From NCBI GenBank assembly GCA_037179515.1, contig JAXCGZ010021106.1, forward strand, positions 1 to 64,000: a DNA stretch of 64,000 bases, written 5' to 3'. Source of the stretch: Halocaridina rubra. Lineage: Eukaryota; Arthropoda; Malacostraca; Decapoda; Atyidae. The translations under genes and the position numbers were made by a program. The notes under the pieces were generated by a model. The model made no database searches. It had not been told where the DNA came from and saw only the letters and a program-made list of their open reading frames with translations. Below are positions 1 through 12,480 of the stretch, in pieces (the first letter of the stretch is position 1; the number at the start of each line of letters is the position of its first letter).

Positions 1-15
1 CATACCAACAGAGTC

Positions 16-665
16 GTGACTAGTGGCCCTTTGGGAAAAAAGGTTGCACACCCCTGTGTAACTAGAGCATTGCCTGAGAAAGCACCTTTACACCCTTGGG
101 ATTGGCACGAGAGGCCATGGGTGAGAGTACATGCTGACTATGCTGGTCCAGTCATGAATACTTATTTTTTACTGCTAACTGTTGCTCATTCTAAGTGGAT
201 TAAAATGCTACCTACTAAAGACACTAGTTCTTTTGCTACTAGTATACTCATTAGAAATGTTTTCTCTCAGTTTGGTCTACCTATGACACTCGTTACTGAC
301 AATGGTCCTAATTTTATGTCTAGGGATTTCAACCTATTTCTTGAAAAGAATGGTGTTCATCATATCATATCTGCACCCTACCAGCCAAGCACGAATGGCC
401 AGGTTAAAAATACTGTCAAAGGTCTTAAAAATTTCCAAAACATTGCTCTGGTGAAGATTGGAGAACTAAGCTAGATAAGTATCTTTTCCAGTATAGAGTG
501 ACACTTTATGCTACTACTGGAGTGTGTCCAGCTGAATTGATATTTGGCCTGAAGCTACGTACCATGCTGGATCTAGTACACACTAGTAAATGTGTACAAC
601 AGACTGGGTTGTCTAAACAAGACCAGCAAGAGTCTAGTTATGACGTAATATTGCTAGAAATCTAG
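16..665 (+). pseudogene. Ty3/gypsy integrase core (pol 3' part), broken
   Basis: Retroviral-type integrase core of a Ty3/gypsy retrotransposon, which would insert the element's DNA into the nuclear genome. The open frame 16-474 shows the first catalytic Asp in VHADYAGP and the second in VTDNGPNF. The third position, normally Glu in an NGQ(A/V)E context, reads NGQVK, so the catalytic Glu has become Lys by a single GAA-to-AAA change. After the stop near 474 the protein continues in another frame (YRVTLYATTGVCPAELIFG, about 490-660), so there is also a frameshift. The element starts outside the window. The Lys substitution and frameshift make it a fossil. The gypsy assignment is strong; the exact lineage is not. 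Confidence 0.85.
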
Positions 666-676
666 AACTGTCACCT

Positions 677-946
677 ATGTATTCTGTCATGGTGCGGAAT
701 TGTTCGCCAGTTTCTAAGGATCATTGGGTTCCTCCACAAGTGTTGAAACAAACTGGTCCTGTGTCTTACAAATGTGAACTTCCAGGAGGACATGTGGTGA
801 GACGTCATCAAGACCCGATTCTAAATCGATCTACACCGAGTATTTCATCAACGCCTATTAAGACTTTCTCACCTGTTATATGTGATGAGTCGTCTATATC
901 ACCTATGGTTTATCTGAAAGTAGACAAACCTAATGGTGGAAGTTGA
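677..946 (+). pseudogene. Ty3/gypsy integrase C-terminal domain
   Basis: Continuation of the preceding integrase. WVPPQVLKQTGPVSYKCEL followed by GHVVRRHQDPIL is the GPY/F-type C-terminal module that ends many gypsy pol polyproteins and binds DNA or chromatin. The rest is a Ser/Thr/Pro-rich tail. It ends about 75 bases before a G-rich polypurine tract, as expected for the end of pol before a 3' LTR. Confidence 0.75.
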
Positions 947-1019
947 CATTCCTCCCAAACTGGCTACTCCAGTACACTGCTCTGCTAAAGTTGTCAAGCC
1001 TCTGGCTTGCTTGATTTGT

Positions 1020-1160
1020 AGGGGGGGAGGGGTGTAATGGAGTGGCAATTTTGTACATAGTGTATACTAATTCTAAGTCAAGTTCTACCATACATGTTTT
1101 GTTGAGAAGCATTATTCCTATTCTAATCTAATTCTAGTGAGTAGAAGAGTTATTTTCTTT
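1020..1160 (+). repeat. Polypurine tract and start of a 3' LTR
   Basis: A G-rich purine run (1020-1031, GGGGGGGAGGGG-like) directly follows the integrase end and precedes TGTAATGG, the usual TG start of an LTR. The LTR is cut at about 1160 by the tail of a minus-strand LINE. The rest of the LTR may continue after the LINE pair, from 2035, but only one LTR lies in the window, so this cannot be checked against a partner. Confidence 0.55.
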
Positions 1161-1926
1161 TCCTGTGATTACCTAATTGTGATTACCTAATTGTGTTTAC
1201 GGGAAAGAGCCCAAAGCTCGTATCTTCCCGTCTCCTCATCGGTTCCATTTTATACTTAGTGATACCTATCATACCTGTCCTTAAAACTATGGATTGAGAT
1301 AGCATTAACTACCTCCTCGCTTAGCCAATTCCAATTATCAACTACTCTTACACTAAAAAAGTATTTCCTTACATCCTGCAAAGAAGTTTTCTTACGAAGC
1401 TTCAAACTATGACCTCTAGTTCTAGAGCCAGCCATATCAAAATATCCATCCCTATCCACTCTATCATAACCATGAAGGAATTTAAAGACTGTCACCATAT
1501 CCCCCCTCACTCTTCTAGCTTCGAGTGATGGTAAGTCTAATTCCATCAGCCTCTCATCATAACTGAGATTGCGTATTTCTGGCACCAGTTTCGTGGCATG
1601 TCTTTGAACTTTTTCAAGCTTAGCTATGTGCTTTTTCAAGTGCGGATTCCAAAAGGGGGCTGCATATTCGAGTTTTGGCCTCACATAGGTTACATAAATA
1701 TTTCTGAACATTTCCTTGTCCATGTGCCTAAAGGCTACCCTTACATTTGATAAGAATGCATATGCTGCCCTTACTATGCCATTTATATGTATTTCTGGAG
1801 ACAAATCTGCCAGTATGTTTACTCCTAGATCTCTCTCATTTTCTGTCTCTTGAAGTTGTACTCCAACCACCGAGTAGTCAAGCTTGGGCCTTCTTGCACT
1901 TGTACCCATTCTCATTACCTTACATT
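1161..1926 (-). pseudogene. CR1/L2-like LINE, 5'-truncated copy A
   Basis: The 3' end of the LINE family represented intact at 35-38 kb, on the minus strand. The 219-codon frame 1256-1915 corresponds to the last part of ORF2, from RMGTSARRPKLDYSV to FKDRYDRYH. It carries the post-RT region including MVTVFKFLHGYDRVDRDGYF. The 3' UTR contains the conserved stem-loop (about 1200-1230) and ends in two copies of the tail motif TGTGATTACCTAAT (1162-1190, as read on plus). 5' truncation is typical of target-primed reverse transcription. No intact RT or endonuclease is left. Confidence 0.9.
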
Positions 1927-2034
1927 GTGATTACCTAATTGTGCTTACGGGAAAGAGCCCAAAGCTCGTATCTTCCCGTCTCCTGATCGGTTCCATTTTA
2001 TACTTAGTGATACTTATCATACCTGTCCTTAAGA
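1927..2034 (-). repeat. CR1/L2-like LINE, 3'-end-only copy A2
   Basis: A second, about 108-bp copy of the same LINE 3' end (tail motif, 3' UTR stem-loop, last ORF2 codons). It is joined head-to-tail to copy A exactly at the tail motif GTGATTACCTAATTGTG. It stops at the stretch encoding the last ORF2 codons and is followed by unrelated sequence. Confidence 0.85.
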
Positions 2035-2575
2035 TGTCTGATGACACCTGCAAATAGCTCCAGGCATTTCCTACATATTTCCTATCATTTTCCGATATCC
2101 TATCCTTACTAAAATAACCCTACCCCTTTTCTAATGCCCTAAGGAATATATATCATAATGATAGTGCAATAATCTATACGGTAAGTCAGGTATATATTGA
2201 CTGGTTAGTTCTAGCTTATTTAGCTGATTCTAACTAATTACCATGCATATCCTAACCTAATACCGCTGTGTTCATGCCACGGCTGTTGCCCATACAGGCA
2301 ACCTATCTAACCCATAATGCAGGGGAACCGAAATACCTAACCTATTACGATTGGCGACTATATCACATATCCTGATTACTTATAGACCACCAAACTTAAT
2401 TCCTTGGTTCAGGCTTCATGACACTGCCATTATACAAATGCTCTAGTACCTTATGCCTTAGTTCAACAAGCATTAAAACTCCGTTCTGAAACAGGATGAC
2501 ATCGTCATGCAGACTGATTATTTAGAACACTAATATTTGACTTATCACTTCAACCAAACTTAAAGCAGCTTAAAA
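2035..2575. other. No gene seen; possible LTR remainder
   Basis: AT-rich sequence without a usable frame. It could be the remainder of the LTR that begins at 1032, because TTGGCGAC near 2350 resembles the sequence following the LTR in some gypsy elements. This is weak and cannot be verified without a second LTR. Confidence 0.25.
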
Positions 2576-2577
2576 TT

Positions 2578-4100
2578 TGTGCTTTTATAGATTATAAAAA
2601 GCATTTGATTTAGTTGACAGGTTTTCTTAGTGGTGTAAATTAATTTCAAATGGTATCAAAGGCAGAGTTATTAGAGTTATATATAATATGTATGAAAATG
2701 CTAAGTCCTGTGTCAAGTTGGGCAATTCAATCTCTGAATATTTCCTTTGCAATGTTGGTGTTAGACAAGGTGAAAACTTGTCACCTCTGTTGTTTACTGT
2801 GTATTTGAATGACTTTGAATATTTTGTAAGTAGGAACTACAAAGGGCTTGACCTATGTGCTTCTGAAATACGCAATAACCTTAGTGATGATGATATCGAA
2901 GTGTTCGTAAGAATGTTTATACTCTTATACGCTGATGATACTATTGTTATGGCAGAATCAGCAGAAGACTTGCAAATTGCTTTAAATGCTGTTCATGAAT
3001 ATTGTAATTTGTGGCACCTTTCAGTTAATACCAGCAAGACAAAAATAGTAATATTCTCGAGAGGCAAGGTTAGATCATACCCCCATTTCTTGTTTGGTAA
3101 TTCTGAGTTGGAAGTGGTAGATGATTATGTTTACCTGGGTACAACCTTTAACTTTAATGGATCGTTTAATAAAGCTATTAAAAAGCAAATCACTCAGGCC
3201 CAAAGAGCTATGTATAGTCTATTGACTAAAGCCAGAAGGTTAGCATTGCCAGTAGATATCCAATGTGAACTCTTTAATCAGCTGGTCACTCCATTTCTCC
3301 TTTATGGCAGTGAAGTATGGGGATTCCACAAACTAGATCAAATTGATGTATTTCATAGAAAATTTTTAAAAGGTCTTCTCCACATAAAGAAAAATTCAGC
3401 AAACTGTATGGCTTATGGTGAACTAGGTCAAATTGGCTTGACCAGCAAGGTCGAGAGGAGAATGGTGGACTTCTGGTTGAGGATATGCCAGGGTAAACAA
3501 CATAAGCTATCTCGCACTATGTACTCACTATTACGTAAACTGCATGATAACAACGAATTTAAGTCCAGGTGGATGGTTAAAATAAAAAGTAGCCTTGACA
3601 AATGTGGTCTCTCTAACATTTGGATTAATCCAAATTCTTTCAACCAAATCTGGGTCAAAAAATGTATTGCCCTTAGGCTCAGTGATATTGATAAACAAAA
3701 TTTAATAGGTGAAATTAATGAAAATAGGTTATGTGCAAATTATAAAATGTATAAAAAAGAACTAGGTGTAAGTAAATATCTGCTTGATTTAGACTTTCTC
3801 GATAGGGTGAACCTCACCAGATTTAGATGTGGTAATCATAAACTTCCTATTGCCAATAATCGATACTCAGATACACAAGGTCCTATGCTTTGTACAATGT
3901 GTGATAACCAGGAAGAAGGAGACAAGTATCACTACATCCTGATATGTCCAGCTTTTAGTAGTCTAAGGGAGCTGTATATAAAAAGGTACTATTTTACCAG
4001 GCCAAATAGGTTTAAGTTCGAACAGTTATTCAATGTTGAAAGTAGGAAACGAATGTGCAATCTCGCCAAATTTACTAGAATTATTATGGCTCAATTCTGA
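2578..4100 (+). pseudogene. Non-LTR retrotransposon RT, 5'-truncated, long open frame
   Basis: Reverse transcriptase of a LINE unrelated to the CR1/L2-like family. RT motif A (AFIDY...KAFDLVD, 2583-2625) is present but split by a frameshift. The open frame 2688-4100 (470 codons) then holds the motif GVRQGENLSPLLF, the catalytic YADDTIVMAES, the thumb region, and a C-terminal CX2CX9HX4C zinc-finger-like motif (CTMCDNQ...HYILIC). The endonuclease and 5' end are missing. The frame ends 87 bases before a (TA)n tract that may replace the 3' tail. The clade is not certain; the C-terminal Cys/His motif and overall style fit several invertebrate RTE-X/CR1-related lineages. Confidence 0.8.
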
Positions 4101-4182
4101 TTTACATTACTCCTAAATTCTGTTACTAGTCTGTATGGATCTCATTTACAACCAAATGTATAATTAAGTTACAGTATATGCC

Positions 4183-4670
<488 letters not shown>

Positions 4671-4679
4671 AAATTAATA

Positions 4680-5590
4680 GTCAGAAAGGAAAAAAAAATC
4701 ACCAAACTCAAGCAATTCTACTAATTTGACGTATTCAGTGGCTACCTTAGATTCAAAATCATCATCAGTAAATAGTCTACTTAATTCATCTGCTACAACA
4801 TTATTGTACCCAGATTTATTAGCCAGATCATTTTTGTACTAGGAACACAAAAATGCCCATCTTTGGACTCTGGAACTTGCAATACAAAGGTACATCTTTA
4901 TTTACAAATAATTCCAGCTATGATTTATGATTGATTCCAGCTGTTAAATAATACTGGTTATCTTGGAGCAGAGAAAACCAACACTTATTTATTTCCATGT
5001 ATTCCCCTCTCTCTATCATTGCATAAACGTAAACGATGTCATTCTCGGTGACCATTTTGGTGATTTTTTTCTTTATGAATTATATTGAAATTATACTGTA
5101 GCACTAGTGACAACTTACTGCAAAACTAAAATAACATAAAACACTTCATATAAAAAAATTGGCACAAAAGCCTTCCTTATTAATATATGAATATTTCGAC
5201 GCAGCTGTGGATAACCTTTGGTCAGTAACCTTCTGTGGCGATTCACACCCTACATCTATAGAAAATATATATTCTTCAGGTATCAGGGGTATTCCTCATT
5301 GACAACAAAAGTCCGTCACACAAATCAATCTTAATACTCTGAAAAACATTCTCTTCTATTTTAGTACACCAAGATTTTGCGCTCTCTTTAAGCAAATTGT
5401 ACAAAGGAGGAAGCTTAAATGAAAAGTCTTCCAAATTTACAACAATAGGTGACCATTCCAAAAAAAAAGAGTGCACCTCAGCTACTGACTTGGAGCCTTG
5501 AGTGTTTTAGGAGATGGTTTAAGGCCTTCACCTGAGATTCGGTATCCCAGATGATCAATGAATAAGGTTTTCATTTCTGATATATTCTTG
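4680..5590 (-). pseudogene. Ty3/gypsy pol relic: RT end and RNase H
   Basis: Minus-strand fossil. From 5590 downwards, the translation shows an RT end (LGYRISGEGLKPSP, about 5520-5570), a connection/tether region in the 66-codon frame 5276-5476 (PPLYNLLKESAKSW), and the RNase H end NNVVADELSRL (about 4773-4810). Several stops and frameshifts break it. It is the downstream half of the element whose RT start lies at 11.4-12.0 kb; the LINE cluster 5616-11390 separates the two. Confidence 0.7.
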
Positions 5591-5615
5591 TTTAATTATA
5601 CATATGTATGTATGT

Positions 5616-8158
5616 GTGATTACCTAATTGTGAATACCTAATTGTGTTTACGGGAAAGAGACCAAAGCCCGTATCTTCCCGTCTCCTCATCGGTTCCATT
5701 TTATACTTAGTGATACTTATCATACTTGTCCTTAAAACTATGGATTGAGATAGCATTAACTACCTCCTCGCTTAGCCAATTCCAATTATCAACTACTCTT
5801 ACACTGAAAAAGTATTTCCTTACATCCTGCAAAGAAGTTTTCTTACGAAGCTTCAAACTATGACCTCTAGTTCTAGAGCCAACCATATAAAAATATCCAT
5901 CCCTATCCACTCTATCATAACCATGAAGGAATTTAAAAACTGTCACCATATCCCCCCTCACTCTTCTAGCTTCGATTGATGGTAAGTCTAATTCCCTCAG
6001 CCTCTCATCATAACTGAGATTGCGTATTTCTGGCACCAGTTTCGTGGCATGTCTTTGAACTTTTTCAAGCTTAGCTAAGTGCTTTTTCAAGTGTGGATTC
6101 CAAAAGGGGGCTGCATATTCGAGTTTTGGCCTCACATAGGTTACATAAATATTTCTGAACATTTCCTTGTCCATGTGCCTGAAGGCTACCCTTACATTTG
6201 ATAAGAATGCATATGCTGCCCTTACTATGCCATTTATATGTATTTCTGGAGACAAATCTGCCAGTATGTTTACTCCTAGATCTCTCTCATTTTCTGTCTC
6301 TTGAAGTTGTACTCCAGCCACCGAGTAGTCAAGCTTGGGCCTTCTTGCACTTGTACCCATTCTCATTACCTTACATTTTGAAGTATTGAATTTTATTAGC
6401 CACTTTTCTGACCACTCATGCAGATTATTTAGATCCTCCTGAAGTTCTCTACCATTGTTCTCGTTTTTTTACTTTCTTCACAATCTTTGCATCATCTGCA
6501 AGCATATTCATGAATGAATTTACAGACTCTGGTAGGTCATTTACATATACAAGGAACAAAAGTGGCCCTAAAACTGAACCCTGTGGAACTCCACTACTAA
6601 CTCTTCTCCATGCAGACACTGAGTGTCTTACTCTAACCCTCTGTTCCCTTCCTCCTAAGTAAGTTTTTATCCATTCCAAAACATTTCCACCTATTCTAGC
6701 CATTGCTTGCAGCTTCCTAATAAGTCTCCCATGTGGAACAGTGTCAAATGCTTTCTGGAAGTCTAGGAATATGTAATCTGCCCAGCCCTCTCTTTCCTGT
6801 AAGATTCGGCTTATCTCATCATAAAATTCTAATAAGTTTGTTACTGTTGATCTACCTTCTCAGAAGCCATGTTGCCTCACTGACAAAAAGTTGAAGGATT
6901 CCAAGTGAAAAGAGATATGTTTCCTTAGTAGTTTCTCCATAACTTTGCAAACTATGCTGGTCAAGGAAACTGGTCTATAGTTCAGAGCCGTATCCCTCCT
7001 TCTCTTTTTGAAGATAGGTATCACATTTGCTTGTTTCCAGCATCTTGGAATCTCCCCTGACTCCAGTGACTTTTTAAATATGATACTTAGTGCCACTGAT
7101 ATTGACTTTGAGCATTTTTTAAGCACATGAGGGGATATGTCATCAGGACCTGAAGGTTTATGAACATCTAAATCCATCTGGGCTTTGCATACCTCTGTGG
7201 CTGTAAGGTTGATGTTCTCTAATACCGGCCCTTGAGCTTCTATCTCTGCAATCTGAGGGGGTGGGGTATTTTCTACTGTAAATACTGACTGAAACTCCTT
7301 GTTCAATTCTTTGCAGATCTCTTCATCTGTCTCAGTGATGCTTCCATTCGCTCTCTTTAGCCTTAAAACCTGTTCTTTTACCTTCAGTTTTCCTCTGATA
7401 AAGCTGTGGAAAAGCTTGGGATTTTCTTTAGCCTTCCTGGTGATGTCCCTCTCATAGTCTCTCTCTGCCTCTCTCCTTTTACTTAGGTAGTCATTTCTTG
7501 CTCTTTTGTAGGTTTGCCAGGCATTTATGTTTTTTCTCCTCCTATACCTTTTCCAGCATTTGTCTCTCCATTCCTTGGCTCTTTTACACTCATTATCAAA
7601 CCATTTCTCTCTGGCATGAATTACACCTACTTTGGTGACAGGTATGCAGCAATCTACTATCTTCCCATATTTCTCACAAAAGATGTCATACATTTCTTGT
7701 ACAGATTTGTTGTAAAATAAGGTTCCCCAGTCAATAACTGCAAAAAGCTCATTCATTTTGATGTAATCTCCTTTCGGATAGTTCCTCCTCATGTCCTCAG
7801 TGCCTCTACTCTTAGGCAGAATATCTTCAATGATATACTCCATCAACAACACACAGTGGTCACTCTTTCCAATTGGTGGTTCATACTCAAATTTTTTCAA
7901 TATCCAACACATTATCTGTGAATATTAGATCAAGTAGTGATGGCTCATCCCCACCCCTGGCCCTCGTTGGTTCCATTACATGTTGCTGTAGTAAATTCCC
8001 TTGTACACAATCTAGGAATCTCGTCCTGAATGAGACCTCACCACTGTGTGGGTCAAGATTTATCCAATCTATCTCTTTATGATTAAAATCTCCCATAATC
8101 AAAATCCTACATTTTTTCCCGTGCCATGTTAACAACTGAGTTTATGACTTCAATAGTA
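5616..8158 (-). pseudogene. CR1/L2-like LINE copy B, endonuclease to 3' tail, broken
   Basis: Minus-strand LINE copy collinear with ORF2 at 35.4-38.2 kb from the middle of the endonuclease to the 3' tail. Pieces are 7887-8135 (endonuclease, IMGDFNHKEIDW), 6860-7912 (endonuclease end SDHCVLLMEY, linker and RT start, ending QHGF at an in-frame stop), 6449-6703 (GVPQGSVLGPLLF; ADDAKI) and 5707-6366 (post-RT region). Damage includes a frameshift at about 7900, a stop at about 6860 and an added T near 6466. The 3' tail has two variant tail motifs (5616-5645). The 5' end is truncated at 8158 and abuts the tail of copy C. Confidence 0.92.
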
Positions 8159-8740
8159 TGTGATTACCTAATTGTGTTTACGGGAAAGAGCCCAAAGCTC
8201 GTATCTTCCCGTCTCCTGATCGGTTCCATTTTAGACTTAGTGATACTTATCATTCCTGTCCTTAAAACTATGGATTGAGATAGCATTAACTACCTCCTCG
8301 CTTAGCCAATTCCAATTATCAACTACTCTTACTCTGAAAAAGTCTTTCCTTACATCCTGCAAAGAAGTTTTCTTACGAAGCTTCAAACTATGACCTCTAG
8401 TTCTAGAGCCAGCCATATCAAAATATCCATCCCTATCCACTCTATCATAACCATGAAGGAATTTAAAGACTGTCACCATATCCCCCCTCACTCTTCTAGC
8501 TTCGATTGATGGTAAGTCTAATTCCCTCAGCCTCTCATCATAACTGAGATTGCGTATTTCTGGCACCAGTTTCGTGGCATGTCTTTGAACTTTTTCAAGC
8601 TTAGCTATGTGCTTTTTCAAGTGCGGATTCCAAAAGGGGGCTGCATATTCGAGTTTTGGCCTCACATAGGTTACATAAATATTTCTGAACATTTCCTTGT
8701 CCATGTGCCTGAAGGCTACCCTTACATTTGATAAGAATGC
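8159..8740 (-). pseudogene. CR1/L2-like LINE copy C, short
   Basis: About 580 bp of the same LINE 3' end with a 155-codon frame (8237-8704) of the post-RT region, the 3' UTR stem-loop and a single tail motif. Its 5' truncation point directly meets the tail motif of copy D, and its own tail directly meets the 5' end of copy B. Confidence 0.92.
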
Positions 8741-11390
8741 GATTACCTAATTGTGTTTACGGGAAAGATCCCAAAGCTCGTATCTTCCCGTCTCCTCATC
8801 AGTTCCATTTTATACTTAGTGATACTTATCATACCTGTCCTTAAAACTATGGATTGAGATAGCATTAACTACCTCCTCGCTTAGCCAATTCCAATTATCA
8901 ACTACTCTTACACTGAAAAAGTATTTCCTTACATCTTGCAAAGAAGTTTTCTTACGAAGCTTCAAACTATGACCTCTAGTTCTAGAGCCAGCCATATCAA
9001 AATATCGATCCCTATCCACTCTATCATAACCATGAAGGAATTTAAAGACTGTCACAATATCCTCCCTCACTCTTCTAGCTTCGAGTGATGGTAAGTCTAA
9101 TTCCCTCAGCCTCTCATCATAACTGAGATTGCGTATTTCTGGCACCAGTTTCGTGGCATGTCTTTGGACTTTTTCAAGCTTAGCTATGTGCTTTTTCAAG
9201 TGCGGATTCCAAAAGGGGGCTGCATATTCGAGTTTTGGCCTCACATAGGTTACATAAATATTTCTGAACATTTCCTTGTCCATGTGCCTGAAGGCTACCC
9301 TTACATTTGATAAGAATGCATATGCTGCCCTTACTATGCCATTTATATGTATTTCTGGAGACAAATCTGCCAGTATGTTTACTCCTAGATCTCTCTCATT
9401 TTCTGTCTCTTGAAGTTGTACTCAAGCCACCGAGTAGTCAAGCTTGGGCCTTCTTGCACTTGTACCCATTCACATTACCTTACATTTTGAAGTATTGAAT
9501 TTCATTAGCCACTTTTCTGACCACTCATGCAGATTATTTAGATCCTCCTGAAGTTCTCTACCATTGTTCTCGTTTTTTACTTTCTTCACAATCTTTGCAT
9601 CATCTGCAAACATATTCATGAATGAATTTACAGACTCTGGTAGGTCATTTACATATACAAGGAACAAAAGTGGCCCTAAAACTGAACCCTGTGGAACTCC
9701 ACTACTAACTCTTCTCCATTCAGACACTGAGTGTCTTACTCTAACCCTCTGTTCCCTTCCTTCTAAGTAAGTTTGTATCCATTCCAAAACATTTCCACCT
9801 ATTCTAGCCATTGATTGCAGCTTCCTAATAAGTCTCCCATGTGGAACAGTGTCAAACGCTTTCTGGAAGTCTAGGAATATGCAATCTGCCCAGCCCTCTC
9901 TTTCCTGTAAGATTTGGCTTACCTCATCATAAAATTCTAATAAGTTTGTTACTGTTGATCTACCTTCTCTGAAGCCATGTTGCCTCACTGACAAAAAGTT
10001 GAAGGATTCCAAGTGAAGAGAGATATGTTTCCTTAGTAGTTTCTCCATAACTTTGCAAACTATGCTGGTCAAGGAAACTGGTCTATAGTTCAGAGCCGTA
10101 TCCCTCCTTCCCTTTTTGAAGATAGGTATCACATTTGCTTGTTGCCAGCATCTTGGAATCTCCCCCGACTCCAGTGACTCCTTAAATATGATACTTAGTG
10201 CCACTGATATTGTGTTTGCGCATTTTTTAAGCACATGAGGGGATATGTCATCAGGACCTGTAGCTTTATGAACATCTAAATCCATCAGCGCTTTGCATAC
10301 CTCTGTGGCTGTAAGGTTGATGTTCTCTAATACCGGCCCTTGAGCTTCTATCACTGCAATCTGAGGGGGTGGGGTATTTTCTACTGTAAATACTGACTGA
10401 AACTCCTTGTTCAATTCTTTGCAGATCTCTTCATCCGTCTCAGTGATGCTTCCATCCGCTCTCTTTAGCCTTAAAACCTGTTCTTTTACCTTCAGTTTTC
10501 CTCTGATAAAGCTGTGGAAAAGCTTGGGATTTTCTTTAGCCTTCCTGGTGATGTCCCTCTCATAGTCTCTCTCTGCCTCTCTCCTTTTACTTAGGTAGTC
10601 ATTTCTTGCTCTTTTGTAGGTTTGCCAGGCATTTATGTTTTTTCTCCTCCTATACCTTTTCCAGCATTTGTCTCTCCACTCCTTAGCTCTTTTACACCCA
10701 TTATCGAACCATTTCTCTCTGGCATGAATTACACCTACTTTGGTGACAGGTATGCAGCAATCTACTATCTTCCCATATTTCTCACAAAAGATGTCATACA
10801 TTTCTTGTACAGATTTGTTGTAAAATAAGGTTCTCCAGTCAATAACTGCAAAAAGCTCATTCATTTTGATGTAATCTCCTTTCGGAGGAGTTCCTCCTCA
10901 TGTCCTCAGTGCCTCTACTCTCAGGAAGAATATCTTCAATGATATACTCCATCAACAACACACAGTGGTCACTCTTTCCAATTGGTGGTTCATACTCAAT
11001 TTTTTCAATATCCAACACGTTATCTGTGACCACTAGATCAAGTAGTGATGGCTCATCCCCACCCCTGGCCCTTGTTGGTTCCATTACATGTTGGTGTAGG
11101 AAATTCCCTTGTACGCAATCTAGGAATCTTGCCCCGAATGAGTCCTCACCCCTGTGTGGGTCAAGATTTATCCAATCTATCTCTTTATGATTAAAGTCTC
11201 CCATAATGAAAATCCTACATTTTTTTTCCCGTGCCACGTTAACAACTGAGTTTATGACTTCAATAGTACCTATATGACTTTCCTCATAAACTTCAAGCCT
11301 ATTTTGGTTCCTTGGTGGGTTGTATACAACAGTTATTATAATGCTCTCTGACCCAGTATTTATGCGAGCAACAAGAAATTTCTGTATGTA
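8741..11390 (-). pseudogene. CR1/L2-like LINE copy D, nearly full ORF2, broken
   Basis: Longest copy of the tandem. Frames are 10857-11237 (endonuclease, MGDFNHKEIDW, SDHCVLLMEY), 9470-10864 (464 codons: linker, RT with FLDFQKAFDTVPHGRL, GVPQGSVLGPLLF and FADDAKI) and 8816-9364 (post-RT). A frameshift at about 10860 (an insertion of about 1-2 bases in the KGDYIKMNE region) and a break near 9365-9470 disable it. The 5' truncation is in the endonuclease domain at about 11390. It is followed on the plus strand by GTATGTATGT, which also flanks the tail of copy B. Confidence 0.92.
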
Positions 11391-11392
11391 TG

Positions 11393-12480
11393 TAGCCTAT
11401 ACCAGCCTTTCATCCACTCAGCTTTGGTTTCACAAATTACTAAAATATCACCAAAAATAAACCTGAACTCCTGCGGTGTCAGGTAACAAGTGAAAAAGAA
11501 ATCTTTGGAAGATAGCAGGTGACGAGGTAAGGCCAAATAACGGTCTTTTTTATGCTTAGATAACTCTTTATCGGCATTGATTAATAGATACTACAGACTA
11601 CTCTCATCAACAAAAGTGTAAATATGCATTCTATAAATCAATTTTGGAAAAAAAAAATCCTCTCCCTACTCGTACACTTGACAGTAATTCTTCAATTTTG
11701 GTTAGTGGATCTTTATCACAAGGTATTTAATTATTTAATTCCTTGAAATCAACTCAAATTTGAATGGTATCTCCATCAGGTTTTAGATAGCCACTATAGG
11801 CACTGCCCACTCACAATGGACAACTGGCTCATTTATTCCATCATTGAAAAGTCTCTTTAATGCCAACTCAACCACAGGTTTATGATGAAATGGTGCTGTA
11901 TGAGCTTTCATAAACTTGGGAGAAAGCATCACTGACAGGAATTTTTGTGACAATATCAGAAACAGGTTCATGATGATCCATTCACTTTAAACCCTTAATC
12001 GAATCCTTCAATATAAATGCGCACTTAACTCCTAAGAGCTTTTCCACATCACTTGGAGTTTTTAGAGTCTACACTGTAGGAAGAATTAGTAATATAAATA
12101 TAATTATAATGCACATAAGCAGTAGCTTTACATAAAACATGTATTTCATACAATAAGCTCTCACATTCTTTGTGCAAACTTCCATCTACAATTTTAAAGA
12201 AAGAATTCAGTTTTAGGTAAGGTAGAGACAGTTGCAGGTCTGTCAGTATCAAAATAAACTAACCTATTATTAACTTTAAAATTAGGCACTTTTGAGGAAA
12301 GGCTTGCACTGTATCCTTATACGTAATTAGGGCGTCTTCACTTTCATCTGAACTGGCTTTACTATGTGCTTCTTTAAGGGATCCCTAACTAAAACTGTCT
12401 GTTTCACATTAATATTAGAGCTAGCTCTCCTGGCCTTTTTCACTATTACTTTCTGTTAAGGTTAAAGTCTCTGTATATGC
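11393..12480 (-). pseudogene. Ty3/gypsy pol relic: RT N-terminal half
   Basis: Minus-strand fossil. The frame 11783-11971 gives KAHTAPFHHKP, LKRLFNDGINEPV and CEWAVPIVAI, the classic start of a gypsy RT (primer grip and 'GII.P..S.WA.PIV' region). Toward 11400, further frames give KPDGD, a VDFKELN-like segment, and a degraded palm region ending FGDILVICETK. Upstream (12049-12480) lies a probable protease/linker with many stops. This is the upstream half of the relic at 4680-5590. Confidence 0.7.

Noticed and set aside
7514..7720. Recurring 63-96-codon frames antisense to the CR1/L2-like LINE
   Set aside because: They recur in every copy only because the sense ORF2 is conserved; they carry no motif of their own.
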